A stretch of 64,000 nucleotides of DNA, taken from assembly GCF_001424425.1 (NCBI RefSeq), contig NZ_LMPT01000022.1:264858-328857 (forward strand), written 5' to 3'. The position numbers were made by a program, and so were the translations under genes. The stretch comes from Acidovorax sp. Leaf191. Its GTDB lineage: Bacteria > Pseudomonadota > Gammaproteobacteria > Burkholderiales > Burkholderiaceae_C. Each line of letters begins with the position of its first letter. Position 1 is the first letter of the stretch. Shown piece by piece: positions 27,449-35,934 of the stretch. The notes beneath the pieces are model-generated. The model had not been told where the DNA came from. It was given only the letters and a program-made list of their open reading frames with translations, and ran no database searches.

Positions 27449-28302
27449 GTGAAATGCCTGTGCCTGCACAGAACGATGAGCAAGCGACCGACGAGCAACT
27501 CGCTGCATTGAGGCGTTTGACGCAACGCCACGTTGTTCACAGCCACGGTGGTCGCGTCGTGTGGCGGATGCTGGGTGCCGGTCGACCCCTGGTCATGCTG
27601 CACGGCGGCCACGGCAGCTGGCTGCATTGGGCACGCAATATCGAGGCTCTGGCTGAGCAACGGAGCGTCTGGGTACCCGACATGCCCGGCTACGGCGAGT
27701 CGGATGCTCCGGCCGACGCCACACTGGCATCCTTGCTACAGCGCCTGGGCGGCAGCCTTGACAGGTTGTTAGGCCCCCAGACTCCGATTGACCTTGCCGG
27801 TTTTTCGTTTGGCGGCCTGGTGGCCGCCCATCTGGCCGCGGTTCGGTCCGGCGTAGATCGCCTGGCTTTGCTCGGTGCCGCGGGCCATGGCGGCGCTCGG
27901 CGCCCATCCGCCCCCTTGATCGCATGGCGCGACGTGGTGGGCGATGCTGCTGCACTCAGGCATGTGATGCGCCACAACCTGCTGGCCCACATGCTTCATG
28001 AACCGGACAACGTTGACGCGCTGGCATTGCGCATCCACACCGATGCCTGCCTGCACACGCGCTTTCGCAGCAAGAGCATTTCGCGCGCCGGCGGTCTCCA
28101 GGCTTTGCTAGGAAGGGTTCGAGGAACCGTGAGGATGGCCTGGGGCGCGCACGATCTCACTGCGACACCCGAGGTGCTGGCCCCCGAACTTGCAGCCTGC
28201 CATCCAAACGTCGGATGTGCGATCGTGCCAAGCGCGGGTCACTGGGTGCAATACGAATCAGCGCCTGCAGTCAACGCGATGCTGCGCGACTGGCTGGCAT
28301 GA
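27445..28302 (+). CDS. Alpha/beta hydrolase
   Basis: 285 residues. The oxyanion region is MLHGGHGSWLHW, the nucleophile elbow is GFSFGG (Ser121) and the His is in SAGHWVQYE (His266). The layout resembles 3-oxoadipate enol-lactonase and MhpC-type C-C hydrolases. It may open a lactone or ester to release the acid used by the operon. Start ATG 27445 overlaps the preceding stop (ATGA). The substrate is not known. Confidence 0.85.
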   Translation: MSEMPVPAQNDEQATDEQLAALRRLTQRHVVHSHGGRVVWRMLGAGRPLVMLHGGHGSWLHWARNIEALAEQRSVWVPDMPGYGESDAPADATLASLLQRLGGSLDRLLGPQTPIDLAGFSFGGLVAAHLAAVRSGVDRLALLGAAGHGGARRPSAPLIAWRDVVGDAAALRHVMRHNLLAHMLHEPDNVDALALRIHTDACLHTRFRSKSISRAGGLQALLGRVRGTVRMAWGAHDLTATPEVLAPELAACHPNVGCAIVPSAGHWVQYESAPAVNAMLRDWLA

Positions 28303-28330
28303 AATCCAATCTCTGAAAGAACATATCACC

Positions 28331-29665
28331 ATGCATGCCACCGAAGTGTTCGGCCGCTACGCCGAAGAATACCGACAGTCAGTCCTCGACGACGATGTCA
28401 TCCACCACGCCAAGCGGGCTGTCATCGATTGGTACGCATCTCTGTTTCCAGGATTGGCGGCCGATCCGCTGACGCAGCTGGAGCAGGTGCTGGCCGACGA
28501 CCTGGACCATGGCCGCTCGCGCCTGGGAAACGGCCGAAGCGCTACGGCCCGGGCTGCCGCGCTTTACAACGGTACGGCGGCACACGCCGCCGAAGTGGAC
28601 GACAGTTTTCGCGACGCCATGTACCACCCGGGCGCCGCCACCATTGCGGCGGCCCTCGCGGCCAGCCAGGATGTGAACGCCAGTGGCTTGGCTTTTCTGC
28701 GCTCGCTGGTGCTGGGCTACGAGGTCTCGACGCGCATCGGCGTGGTGATGGGCCGCCCTCACTACCGGTTCTGGCACAACACCGGCACGATCGGCAGCTT
28801 TGGCGCCGCGGCTGCCGCTGGTGGCGCACTCGGGCTGGGGGCACAACCCTTCGCTCATGCACTCGCCACCGCCGCCACGTTTGCCGCGGGCCTCCAACAG
28901 GCGTTTCGCATGGACTCCATGTCCAAACCGCTGCATGCCGGGCGGGCGGCCGAAGCGGGCCTGCTGGCCGCGCAGCTGGCCGCCAAGGGCGTGACAGGAT
29001 CTCTGGACGTGCTCGACGGCGAGGCCGGACTGGGCCGCGCCATGAGCAATGGGCCGGACTGGTCGCAGGTCGGTGACGGTCTCGGCAGCGATTTCCACAT
29101 CAAGCGCCTGACGTTCAAGAATCACATCGGGTGCGGCCATACTTTAGCGGCCATTGACGCGGCACTGGCACTGAGAGAGCAGCACAGCCTGCAGGTGCAG
29201 GACATTGCGCACGTCCAGATCGACACCTACAAGCCTGCGCTGGACATCGCATGCTACGAACGCCCCAGCACCGCAAATGAAGCGCGTTTCAGCCTGAGAT
29301 ATGTGGTGGCAACCGCATTGGCACGCGGCAGTGTTCGGTTGGCCGCCTACGAACCGCAGCAACTCGAGCACCCGCAAACACGCGATCTCATGGCGTGCAT
29401 CGAAGCCCGTGTTGACCCTGAAATCGACGCTGCATTCCCTGGGCAACGCGCCGCACGCGTCGAGATCACGACCTGCAGCGGCGACAAGTTGGTGCACTTG
29501 CAGCCCAACCGCAAGGGTGACCCGGAGCTGCCGCTGTCCGACACAGAACTGGAGAGCAAGTTACTCGAAATGGCATCCCCGGTGATCGGCGGGCAGCGGG
29601 CTGCGCAACTGCTGCAGCGGATCTGGAGCCTCGAACAAGCCTTGGACCTGCGAGGTTTGAACTGA
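28331..29665 (+). CDS. MmgE/PrpD-family protein
   Basis: 444 residues, normal family length. GTAAHAAEVDDSFRDAMYHPGA near residue 80 matches the MmgE/PrpD active-site region, and FKNHIGCGHTLAAIDA is the second conserved block. Characterised members are 2-methylcitrate dehydratase and cis-aconitate decarboxylase, so a dehydratase/decarboxylase acting on a tricarboxylate-like or branched acid is likely. It is last in the operon (28 bp after the hydrolase). No prpB or prpC lies nearby, so it is probably not the methylcitrate-cycle enzyme. Confidence 0.85.
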   Translation: MHATEVFGRYAEEYRQSVLDDDVIHHAKRAVIDWYASLFPGLAADPLTQLEQVLADDLDHGRSRLGNGRSATARAAALYNGTAAHAAEVDDSFRDAMYHPGAATIAAALAASQDVNASGLAFLRSLVLGYEVSTRIGVVMGRPHYRFWHNTGTIGSFGAAAAAGGALGLGAQPFAHALATAATFAAGLQQAFRMDSMSKPLHAGRAAEAGLLAAQLAAKGVTGSLDVLDGEAGLGRAMSNGPDWSQVGDGLGSDFHIKRLTFKNHIGCGHTLAAIDAALALREQHSLQVQDIAHVQIDTYKPALDIACYERPSTANEARFSLRYVVATALARGSVRLAAYEPQQLEHPQTRDLMACIEARVDPEIDAAFPGQRAARVEITTCSGDKLVHLQPNRKGDPELPLSDTELESKLLEMASPVIGGQRAAQLLQRIWSLEQALDLRGLN

Positions 29666-29750
29666 GTCCGTTTTCGATCCTGGCCTATCGGATCATGGGC
29701 TGACATCTGCCGAATGGGTGGCATGCGACCACAAAAGCTACCATTGGCGT

Positions 29751-30215
29751 ATGAATACATTTTCCAACGCCTTTCGCGCTGAAGTCGTCCGCATGGCGCG
29801 CAAGGAGCTCAAGCCCGAGCTGCAAGGCATGCGCAAGGCGATCACCAGCCATCGCTCCGAGATCGCGGCCTTGAAGCGGGATGTGAAGAACCTCACCTCG
29901 CAACTCAAGGCTGCGCAACGCCAGACCCAGGCCGCGGCAGCGGCTGAGCCGTCCAACTCTGTCAAGGCCCCGAAACAGGCCGCCAGCGACACGTTCGAGT
30001 TTGCGCCCGAGATGCTCGCACGGATGCGCCAGGCGCTGGGCGCGACTCAGCTCCAAATGGCAGCGCTGTTGGCCGTCAGCCCGCTGTCGTACTCCAGATG
30101 GGAAAAGGGCCAAACCCAGCCCCGTACCAAGCAGCTTGCGAAGATCGAGGACGTCGTGAGGATGGGGCTGGTCAAGGCAGGAAAGAAGATGCACCGGGCA
30201 GCAGCGAAGGCCTGA
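29751..30215 (+). CDS. XRE-type helix-turn-helix protein with N-terminal coiled coil
   Basis: 154 residues. Residues 1-60 are charged and helical with heptad character (HRSEIAALKRDVKNLTSQL), then an Ala/Gln linker, then a Cro/C1-like domain (ATQLQMAALLAVSPLSYSRW, 95-135) and a basic tail. It probably binds DNA as an oligomer. The start at ATG 29751 is preferred over 29718. It has no toxin partner and no phage genes around it. The target is unknown. Confidence 0.75.
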   Translation: MNTFSNAFRAEVVRMARKELKPELQGMRKAITSHRSEIAALKRDVKNLTSQLKAAQRQTQAAAAAEPSNSVKAPKQAASDTFEFAPEMLARMRQALGATQLQMAALLAVSPLSYSRWEKGQTQPRTKQLAKIEDVVRMGLVKAGKKMHRAAAKA

Positions 30216-30888
30216 GTTCAGAGCCGCGGTGCGCTGAGGATCAACCCTCTCGCCCGGCGTACGCGCTGGATCCACATTGCAGTTACGTTTTCAGCAGATG
30301 AAGGATCTGCGCAAGAGACTGCTTTTTAACCCCCAGGCACTGGGCCTCAGATTTTCAAAGCCATCAATGCTTGGAGGCGTTGTCGATTGATCGACCAATT
30401 GACGACCTGGGGTTCCATCTTGATGAACTCCATACGCGCGATTTTTCGGCGCTGCCGTGGTGGGCGCCAACAAGAAGGCCGTCCTTGGCCACGTGGACAA
30501 ATCGCGCGTGATCGCCACGCTCACCAGGACACTGTGACAAGCGCTGGGCTTGCGAGCATGGCTTGGCTCAGGGCTTGCACTGGCGGAGTGCCCCCCCCGA
30601 GAAGCACCGGCTGTGGCGGCGCGAACGCCCTGCTCTCTTGGGTCGTCACAACGGCTACCCTGGCGCCCATTGCGAACGATGGTGCCGCCGCAGCTCCAGC
30701 ATCGCATGACACCGGCCCCGCGCTTATGCCAGACATAAACGCGGGGCACTTTCTTTGCTGCACGCGGTCTGCCATCATTCGCCACACTGACGGGAGGGAG
30801 TTGCAGGTTCCTGGTGTGCGGGTGATCCGCAGACTGTCCGCACACCAGGCGGCTTGCTTCCTTGCACCTTCACTTCGCGTTATCTACC
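30216..30888. other. Gene-poor stretch with a possible gene remnant
   Basis: About 670 bp. The frame 30427-30537 reads VVGANKKAVLGHVDKSRV before a stop and looks protein-like, but it has no start codon and no family was recognised, so it may be the tail of a decayed gene. An eight-C run lies near 30593. A strong hairpin is at 30715-30747. Nothing else is supported. Confidence 0.45.
30715..30756 (+). terminator. Long hairpin, terminator-like
   Basis: GCCCCGCG (30715-30722) pairs with CGCGGGGC (30740-30747), one C-A mismatch follows, then TTATG pairs with CATAA around a CCAGA loop. ACTTTCTTT follows. The U tract is interrupted, so this may be a terminator, an attenuator before the gene at 30889, or part of a small RNA. 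Confidence 0.5.
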
Positions 30889-31452
30889 ATGCCCATCGAC
30901 CCAGACGCACAACGAGAACTTCAAGCCCTGATCCGCGGCGGCTTCGAGGACCGACATCGCATCATCGAAATCCTGACCGAAGAGATGTATGAACCTGGCG
31001 AACTCGACGCCGCCGAGCTCGAACACGCATTGGACGCGGCGATTCGGGCGCACGAGGAGTCCAAAATTGATTGGCCTGCAATCACAGACTGCGATCGGCT
31101 GGACGCAACATTTGATGCGCTCGTCCAGCGCGGCATCATCGCGCTACAGAATGCAGGCTACACGCAAAGCGATGGCTATGACGACGTGATCAGCGAGCAC
31201 CAGGAAGCTGCGGACCCGGACCGTTTTTTCGGCTACTGCTTCTTTCACGGACAGGACTTGGCGCGCGCAATCGAGGGCGGCGGGCTCTTTCTGGCCTTCG
31301 GGCCACTGGAAGCCAGCAAGGAAGACATCGAAGGTCCGCGTGTTGGCGAACTGGTGGCTGAGGAGCTGCGCCGTGCAGGGTTTGAAGTGCGGTGGAATGG
31401 GTCGTTCCAGCAGCGCATTCATGTGCCAGCCTTCGACTGGAAAAGGCGCTGA
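30889..31452 (+). CDS. Hypothetical protein (possibly DUF6891)
   Basis: 187 residues, acidic and soluble, with no signal or membrane segment. Features are RFFGYCFFHGQDLARAIEGGG in the middle and an aromatic C-terminal strand region (IHVPAFDWKRR). It resembles a family I remember as DUF6891, of unknown function, but this was not checked. ATG 30889 is chosen because the homologous-looking part starts there; an in-frame ATG at 30862 is possible. It stands alone. Confidence 0.6.
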   Translation: MPIDPDAQRELQALIRGGFEDRHRIIEILTEEMYEPGELDAAELEHALDAAIRAHEESKIDWPAITDCDRLDATFDALVQRGIIALQNAGYTQSDGYDDVISEHQEAADPDRFFGYCFFHGQDLARAIEGGGLFLAFGPLEASKEDIEGPRVGELVAEELRRAGFEVRWNGSFQQRIHVPAFDWKRR

Positions 31453-31633
31453 CGCCCCCATTCTCAACCGCGTCAGGCAGTGCCCCAGCCGTGCGTACGG
31501 GTTGAGGGCCTGGAAGACCTCGAAAGTGGTTCATCGAGACATCACGGCGTAACGCCACGCTCATGCGACCAGGCAAGTGCCTGCATGGCTATGGGAATGT
31601 CAGCGGGACGTGCTCCCTCGCCAGCAATGGTAT

Positions 31634-31675
31634 TTGACATACGTAGCGTATGCGAAATAACATACGCCACGTATG
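31634..31675 (+). promoter_or_regulatory. tetR promoter with two identical-type operators
   Basis: A perfect -35 TTGACA (31634-31639) is followed by CATACG-TAG-CGTATG (31638-31652) and CATACG-CCA-CGTATG (31661-31675). Both are perfect inverted repeats with 6 bp arms, 23 bp apart centre to centre. A plausible -10 is TAACAT (31658-31663). The second operator contains the ATG start at 31673, so the message would be leaderless. Autorepression by the TetR protein is inferred. Confidence 0.7.
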
Positions 31676-32284
31676 TCTAGAGATCCATTGCCCAAACCCC
31701 AACGCCGCACCAGAGCCGACATGGCCGAAGAGACCCGGGCCAAACTGGTGGCTACCGCACGGCGGGCGTTTGCCGAGCAGGGCTACGCGCAGACGTCGAT
31801 GGACGACTTCACCAGCGAGGCCGGCCTGACGCGTGGCGCGCTCTACCACCACTTTGGCAGCAAGCAGGGTCTGCTCGTCGCGGTCATCGAGCAGATCGAA
31901 GCCGAGGTCGGTCTGCGTCTGGACGCTGTGTCTGCGGCAGCGCCCAATCTGTGGGAGGGCTTTCGCAGCCGGTGCCGCACCTACCTGGAGCTGGCGCTGG
32001 AGCCGGAGATCCGCCGGGTCATCCTGCAGGATGCGCGCGCGGTGTTCGGGGACGTGCCGCAAGCCGCGCAGTCCGTGGGAATCTCCGCGTTGCAGGCAGC
32101 CCTGCAGCGGATGGTTGACGAGCAAACGATCAGGCCACTCCACGCCGGTGCGATGGCCCGCATGCTCTACGGCGTTGTCACCGAGGCATCGTTCTGGATC
32201 GCTGAACCGGATGGCGATCAGCCCGAGCGCCTGGCCCAAGCGCTCGCCGGGCTGGACCGCCTGCTCAGCGGATTGCTTGCCTGA
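31673..32284 (+). CDS. TetR/AcrR-family transcriptional regulator
   Basis: 203 residues. The helix-turn-helix lies at residues about 25-65 (MDDFTSEAGLTRGALYHHFG), followed by a ligand domain of helices. Its start codon lies within the downstream operator of its own promoter. The gene for cytochrome b561 follows after 59 bp and is the likely co-regulated target. An internal ATG at 31721 would still keep the DNA-binding domain. The inducer is unknown. Confidence 0.88.
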   Translation: MSRDPLPKPQRRTRADMAEETRAKLVATARRAFAEQGYAQTSMDDFTSEAGLTRGALYHHFGSKQGLLVAVIEQIEAEVGLRLDAVSAAAPNLWEGFRSRCRTYLELALEPEIRRVILQDARAVFGDVPQAAQSVGISALQAALQRMVDEQTIRPLHAGAMARMLYGVVTEASFWIAEPDGDQPERLAQALAGLDRLLSGLLA

Positions 32285-32343
32285 CTGGGCCGCGAACCGC
32301 CTCCCCCTTCTCCTGTTTTTCTTGATCAGCCGGAATCATCCCT

Positions 32344-32925
32344 ATGCAGTGGCACAACTCCGCCGCCCGCTTCGGCGCGCTCGCCAAGCTCTTTCATTGG
32401 ACCAGCGCAGCCGCATTCATCGGTGCCTACCTCGTCGTCTATTACGTGATCTGGTTCATGGACGACACCACCCCCGAAGCACTGCCGGTGCTCAACGTCC
32501 ATTGGGCGCTGGGCCTGCTGGTGGGGCTTGTCACGCTGCCGCGCTTGCTGTGGCGCCTGTGGGACGTGCAGCCGCAGCAGCCTCCAGGGACAACCCTGGA
32601 GCATGTGCTGGCCTACACAGCGCACGCCGGCCTGTATGCCCTGCTGATCGCCATGCCCTTGACCGGCTACATCGGCACCGGCGCTCCCACCGACCTGGGC
32701 CTGTTTTCGGTGCCAGGTTTCAACGAGACGCAACTGTTCAGCTGGATCAGCAAAACCTTGGGTGCGGACTGGGACACGTTCGAGGCGCCGGTTGATGCCC
32801 TGCATCACTTTCTCGGGAAATTCGTGGCCTGGGTAGTGGTGGCGCTGCATGTGGCGGCAGCACTGATCCACCACTTGGTACGGCGGGACGACGTACTTAC
32901 GCGCATGCTGCCTTTCAAGGGCTGA
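32344..32925 (+). CDS. Cytochrome b561-family membrane protein
   Basis: 193 residues with four transmembrane helices. Haem-ligand His candidates are in KLFHWTSAA (helix 1), NVHWALGLL (helix 2) and ALHVAAALIHHLV (helix 4), the CybB pattern. It probably moves electrons from ubiquinol, and some family members act as superoxide:quinone oxidoreductases. It follows the TetR gene and probably shares its transcript. Confidence 0.88.
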   Translation: MQWHNSAARFGALAKLFHWTSAAAFIGAYLVVYYVIWFMDDTTPEALPVLNVHWALGLLVGLVTLPRLLWRLWDVQPQQPPGTTLEHVLAYTAHAGLYALLIAMPLTGYIGTGAPTDLGLFSVPGFNETQLFSWISKTLGADWDTFEAPVDALHHFLGKFVAWVVVALHVAAALIHHLVRRDDVLTRMLPFKG

Positions 32926-33321
32926 GGCGCCAGGCGCTTAACAACACCAACCATCTTGGGGCATGCACTGCGGATTGCGTTTCCCGCCGTGTGATGACGT
33001 GGCCCGTAGTCATCACCAGCTCCGTGGCTCCGGCTCGGGCCCCGGCTCGGGCGAGAATTTTCGATCACAGGGGACGGCGCAGCACGACCTGTTTCAATCG
33101 GCCTGCCTCGCACGCCCCAGGCCACCACCATCGCACTGATTCATCCGCGCCAGCACTGCGCTACAGCTACGCAGGGCGGTCGGTTGTCAAACCATAAGCA
33201 ATCGCTTCGATGTTAATTGGCAACGGTATGGCTAGTAGAAATGATAGCCCTCTCATTCCTGATGGTGGCACCGCGGCGCCGCGTGCGTAGAGTTGCCGCG
33301 ATGTCGCCGCTCACGACTCAC
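32926..33321. other. Intergenic region, nothing recognised
   Basis: 396 bp between the cytochrome and the end of luxR. Only a short direct repeat GGCTCGGGC (about 33035 and 33045) and AT-richer sequence at 33190-33260 are visible. No coding region is supported. Confidence 0.5.
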
Positions 33322-34056
33322 CTACGTCAACAACCCCAGTCGGAATGCGACCGCAATTGCCTGGGAGCGGTTTTTCACGTCCAGCTTCTCCATGACATTC
33401 TTGATGTGGAACACCACGGTAGGCTCTGCAATGGACATGATCTGCCCGATCTCGGCGGATGTCTTGCCCAGGGCGACCCAGCTGAGGCACTGGGACTCCT
33501 GCGCCGACATGGGGGGTCTGCCTGCGAGTGCTGCCTCCGTGGCGATCAACCCCCTGTGCGCAAAATGAGCGCAGCTGGCAAGCACCTTTCCCGCCGCCAG
33601 CAGTTGTTGCTGCTCCCGAGGGTCCGAAATGGGCTGGTCGCGGGCCAGGCTGACCATGGTTTTGACACCCCGTGCCTCGTGCACCGGCACACTGAGTCCG
33701 AAGCCCAGGCCGTGCGAGCGAGCTTCTTCGAAGAAGTGAAGCGTCCCGGACTGGGCAAAAAAGTCTTCGGACCACACAATCGCGTCGGTGGACGTCCGGC
33801 AATGATGCACGGTGGGATCGAGCGCGGCATACTGCCGCTCGGCGTAAAGACGTTGCCATCCGGGCGGGTACCCGCTCGCAATCTTGTATACAGGGGCCCC
33901 GTTATCGTCGAACCACTGCGTGCCCACCATGAATCGCTCAAAACCGATCTCGCGAGAAATTGTCTCCATGGCCGAAAAAAACGCTTGATCAGTCGACGCG
34001 TCAAATATCTTCGACATCAGGTCGAACGAACCGGGCATTGAAACGCCTGTCGACAT
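33322..34056 (-). CDS. luxR: LuxR-type acyl-homoserine lactone receptor
   Basis: 244 residues. In the autoinducer-binding domain Trp67, Tyr71, Asp80 and Trp95 have exactly the spacing of TraR Trp57, Tyr61, Asp70 and Trp85, so AHL binding is likely. The C-terminal helix-turn-helix (ALGKTSAEIGQIMSIAEPTV, 196-215) is complete. ATG 34056 is chosen because AGGTGGAG lies 6-7 nt upstream; a GTG at 34068 is the alternative. It is divergent from rsaM, only 33 bp away, and near luxI. Confidence 0.93.
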   Translation of the reverse strand: MSTGVSMPGSFDLMSKIFDASTDQAFFSAMETISREIGFERFMVGTQWFDDNGAPVYKIASGYPPGWQRLYAERQYAALDPTVHHCRTSTDAIVWSEDFFAQSGTLHFFEEARSHGLGFGLSVPVHEARGVKTMVSLARDQPISDPREQQQLLAAGKVLASCAHFAHRGLIATEAALAGRPPMSAQESQCLSWVALGKTSAEIGQIMSIAEPTVVFHIKNVMEKLDVKNRSQAIAVAFRLGLLT

Positions 34057-34089
34057 TGGATACTCCACCTCTCAGTTGGTAACAACTCC

Positions 34090-34491
34090 ATGATAGGCGT
34101 CAGCAGAGCAAACCACGACTACTATGTGCGCATACCGGTGGGTGAAATTCATCGCATCGGCCTCGAGCACCACTCCACCGAGACCAGCTGCGCCATGGCG
34201 CGAAGCGGGTTCACAGAGTGGATTGCGCGCTGTGACAGCGCTTTGGTGGTGGTGAGCTGGGATTGGACACGGCTGGACGACGGGTCGATCGTGCATCCTC
34301 ACCCGCGCATCGTCCTGTCCAACCTCATGCTGTTGAATGACCATGCTTTTGACCAGGGAATCGACCGGACCGAGGCAGAGCTGCTGCTGCTGCTCGACCG
34401 GATCGACTGGAAGTCCGCAGTGTCCAGCACCTGCGAACGGGTGATGCGCGGTCTCAGTGGCTACGCTGAGCTTGGATGGCCGAGAGTGTGA
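34090..34491 (+). CDS. rsaM: RsaM-type quorum-sensing regulator (DUF4902)
   Basis: 133 residues. SWDW (56-59), RIVLSNLMLLN and the C-terminal LLLLLDRIDWKSAV fit the RsaM/DUF4902 family, which lies between luxR and luxI in Burkholderia, Acinetobacter and Pseudomonas fuscovaginae and damps AHL production. Position and strand here are the same. No DNA-binding motif is visible, as in the family. Its last 38 bp overlap the 3' end of luxI on the other strand, so the two mRNAs are complementary there. Confidence 0.8.
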   Translation: MIGVSRANHDYYVRIPVGEIHRIGLEHHSTETSCAMARSGFTEWIARCDSALVVVSWDWTRLDDGSIVHPHPRIVLSNLMLLNDHAFDQGIDRTEAELLLLLDRIDWKSAVSSTCERVMRGLSGYAELGWPRV

Positions 34492-35047
34492 TGTGATCAA
34501 TTTCAATCATCAGCGCCACTGCCGACGCAACTCCGATCCGGATGGAAGGACCCATCCTGTGCACGTTCAGCCCTTGGTGGCGGAGCATTCTTTCCATGAC
34601 GGGGGTGGTCACCGTCACGTACCGGGCAATGTTGTTCTCGATCGCATGCTGGGCGGTCTGGCGCATCAACGCCATCGGCATCTCACCGAAGGTGGCGTTC
34701 GCAGTCCCCACGCGGTCGGTCGCTACCGCGAACCGGCTCAGTTCCCAGCAGTCGTCACTCGCAGGTGCCGCCTGACCATGAAGCAGCTCCGGAAAGCTGT
34801 CCTTGAGCATGTAGGAGCCTGTCGTGGGAAGCAGTCTCCAGCAGGCGTCCACCGACCCGTTGGGATGTTTGGCCAGAACGTAGGCCACATCGGGCAGATC
34901 ATCGAAATGGTCTCTCTCCATTCCGTCCTGCGCCTTCACGTCCCAACCGAGCCTTTCGTGGAAAACAGCATACCGAAGCTGGAACATCGCTCGCAGGTCG
35001 CCGTGGTCGATGTGCGCGGGTGTGAAAATTTGGATGTCGTAGTTCAT
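34454..35047 (-). CDS. luxI: Acyl-homoserine lactone synthase (LuxI type)
   Basis: 197 residues. All nine LuxI signature residues are present: Arg25, Phe29, Trp35, Asp46, Asp49, Arg71, Phe85, Glu102 and Arg105 (RYAVFHERLGW, ELSRF). It makes an AHL from S-adenosylmethionine and acyl-ACP or acyl-CoA. The Thr at TVTTPVMERML (about 145) hints at a 3-oxo or longer acyl chain, but this is weak. The start ATG 35047 is confirmed by homology; the frame is open further upstream. Confidence 0.93.
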   Translation of the reverse strand: MNYDIQIFTPAHIDHGDLRAMFQLRYAVFHERLGWDVKAQDGMERDHFDDLPDVAYVLAKHPNGSVDACWRLLPTTGSYMLKDSFPELLHGQAAPASDDCWELSRFAVATDRVGTANATFGEMPMALMRQTAQHAIENNIARYVTVTTPVMERMLRHQGLNVHRMGPSIRIGVASAVALMIEIDHITLSAIQAQRSH

Positions 35048-35106
35048 CTGGCTTTTGCGGAAGTGGTCCGAAAAGCTATTGAACCCAGCAGCGCACGCCG
35101 TAGAAA

Positions 35107-35122
35107 CTGTCAGAAGAGGTAG
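35107..35122 (-). promoter_or_regulatory. Candidate lux box before luxI
   Basis: CTGTCAGAAGAGGTAG lies 60 bp before the luxI start. On the minus strand its right half TCTGACAG matches the common lux-box half site; the other half is degenerate. Position fits activation of luxI by LuxR. Weak call. Confidence 0.3.
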
Positions 35123-35200
35123 CTTGCGCCCTCCTTCAACTTGAGGCTGCGAAGCCTGCTGTTCGTCGACAATCGCGATTTGCCGTTCGCTGTTTCGACC

Positions 35201-35800
35201 ATGTTCTCCATCCACCTGCCCCGCCGCGCCACCGCCTACTTCGCCCCCTTTCTCACCATCCTCGCGCTGCTTTGGCTCGCAGCCTTGGCGCCCGTTCACG
35301 CAGCACCGGCCATCAGCTACAGCAAGGATGGGGTGAGCTTCGAGCACCCCGAGGGATGGAAGGTCACCGAGGACGTGGTCGCGCAGGATGAAACCCGCTT
35401 GCGCAGCATCGACATCGAGGGGCCCGACGAAGCCGTCGTGACCTTGATGTTCAGCCCACTGCTGGCCGGCCAGGACATCGAGAAATTTGCAGCGACTGCA
35501 GCCCGCAATCGCGAGGATGCGGCGCGGGCCAATACCGCCCAGAAGGTAAAAATGGGCCCTGCGACCACCGCACCCATTGCCCGCCCAGTGGGCGGCAAGG
35601 ACACCAAGGGTGTGTCCCAACGCTTCGTGGTCAGCCTGCTTGGCCAGGACCTGCCCCACGAGGCGCGTTTCTTCAAGGCGACGCTGGGCGGAACCACCGT
35701 CATCATCATGACCCAGGTGGCCGACGAAAACGCCCGGGCTGCCGAGCCCGGCTTTGCGATGGCGCTCGGTACGTTGCGCTACAGCGGCAGCAAGCGCTGA
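35201..35800 (+). CDS. Exported hypothetical protein
   Basis: 199 residues. The signal peptide is RRATAYFAPFLTILALLWLA with cleavage after PVHA. The mature part begins ISYSKDGVSFEHPEGW, a pattern seen in small periplasmic beta-sandwich proteins (PsbP/DUF1795-like), so it may have that fold. ATG 35201 is preferred over an upstream in-frame start at 35141. It is divergent from luxI and could be quorum-controlled. The function is unknown. Confidence 0.7.
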   Translation: MFSIHLPRRATAYFAPFLTILALLWLAALAPVHAAPAISYSKDGVSFEHPEGWKVTEDVVAQDETRLRSIDIEGPDEAVVTLMFSPLLAGQDIEKFAATAARNREDAARANTAQKVKMGPATTAPIARPVGGKDTKGVSQRFVVSLLGQDLPHEARFFKATLGGTTVIIMTQVADENARAAEPGFAMALGTLRYSGSKR

Positions 35801-35934
35801 GCCGCCACAGCGCACAGCGCGCGATACAGGCTGTGTGAACGCGTGGACTTCGGTGGTCTTGCGGGCGCTGAAAAGACGATGACGATGACGGTGACGACGG
35901 CGCGGCTCCCGCATCGCTCAGCAGGCGCCCGCCC

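Noticed and set aside
30291-30992. Open frames on both strands in the gap before 30889
   Set aside because: No domain, unlikely composition and mutual overlap. Only a possible remnant at 30427-30537 was kept as a note.
33030-33055. Short direct repeat GGCTCGGGC
   Set aside because: Only two copies in GC-rich DNA; it could easily occur by chance.
34075-34086. GTTG-GTAA-CAAC inverted repeat between luxR and rsaM
   Set aside because: Arms of only 4 bp; too weak to call an operator or lux box.
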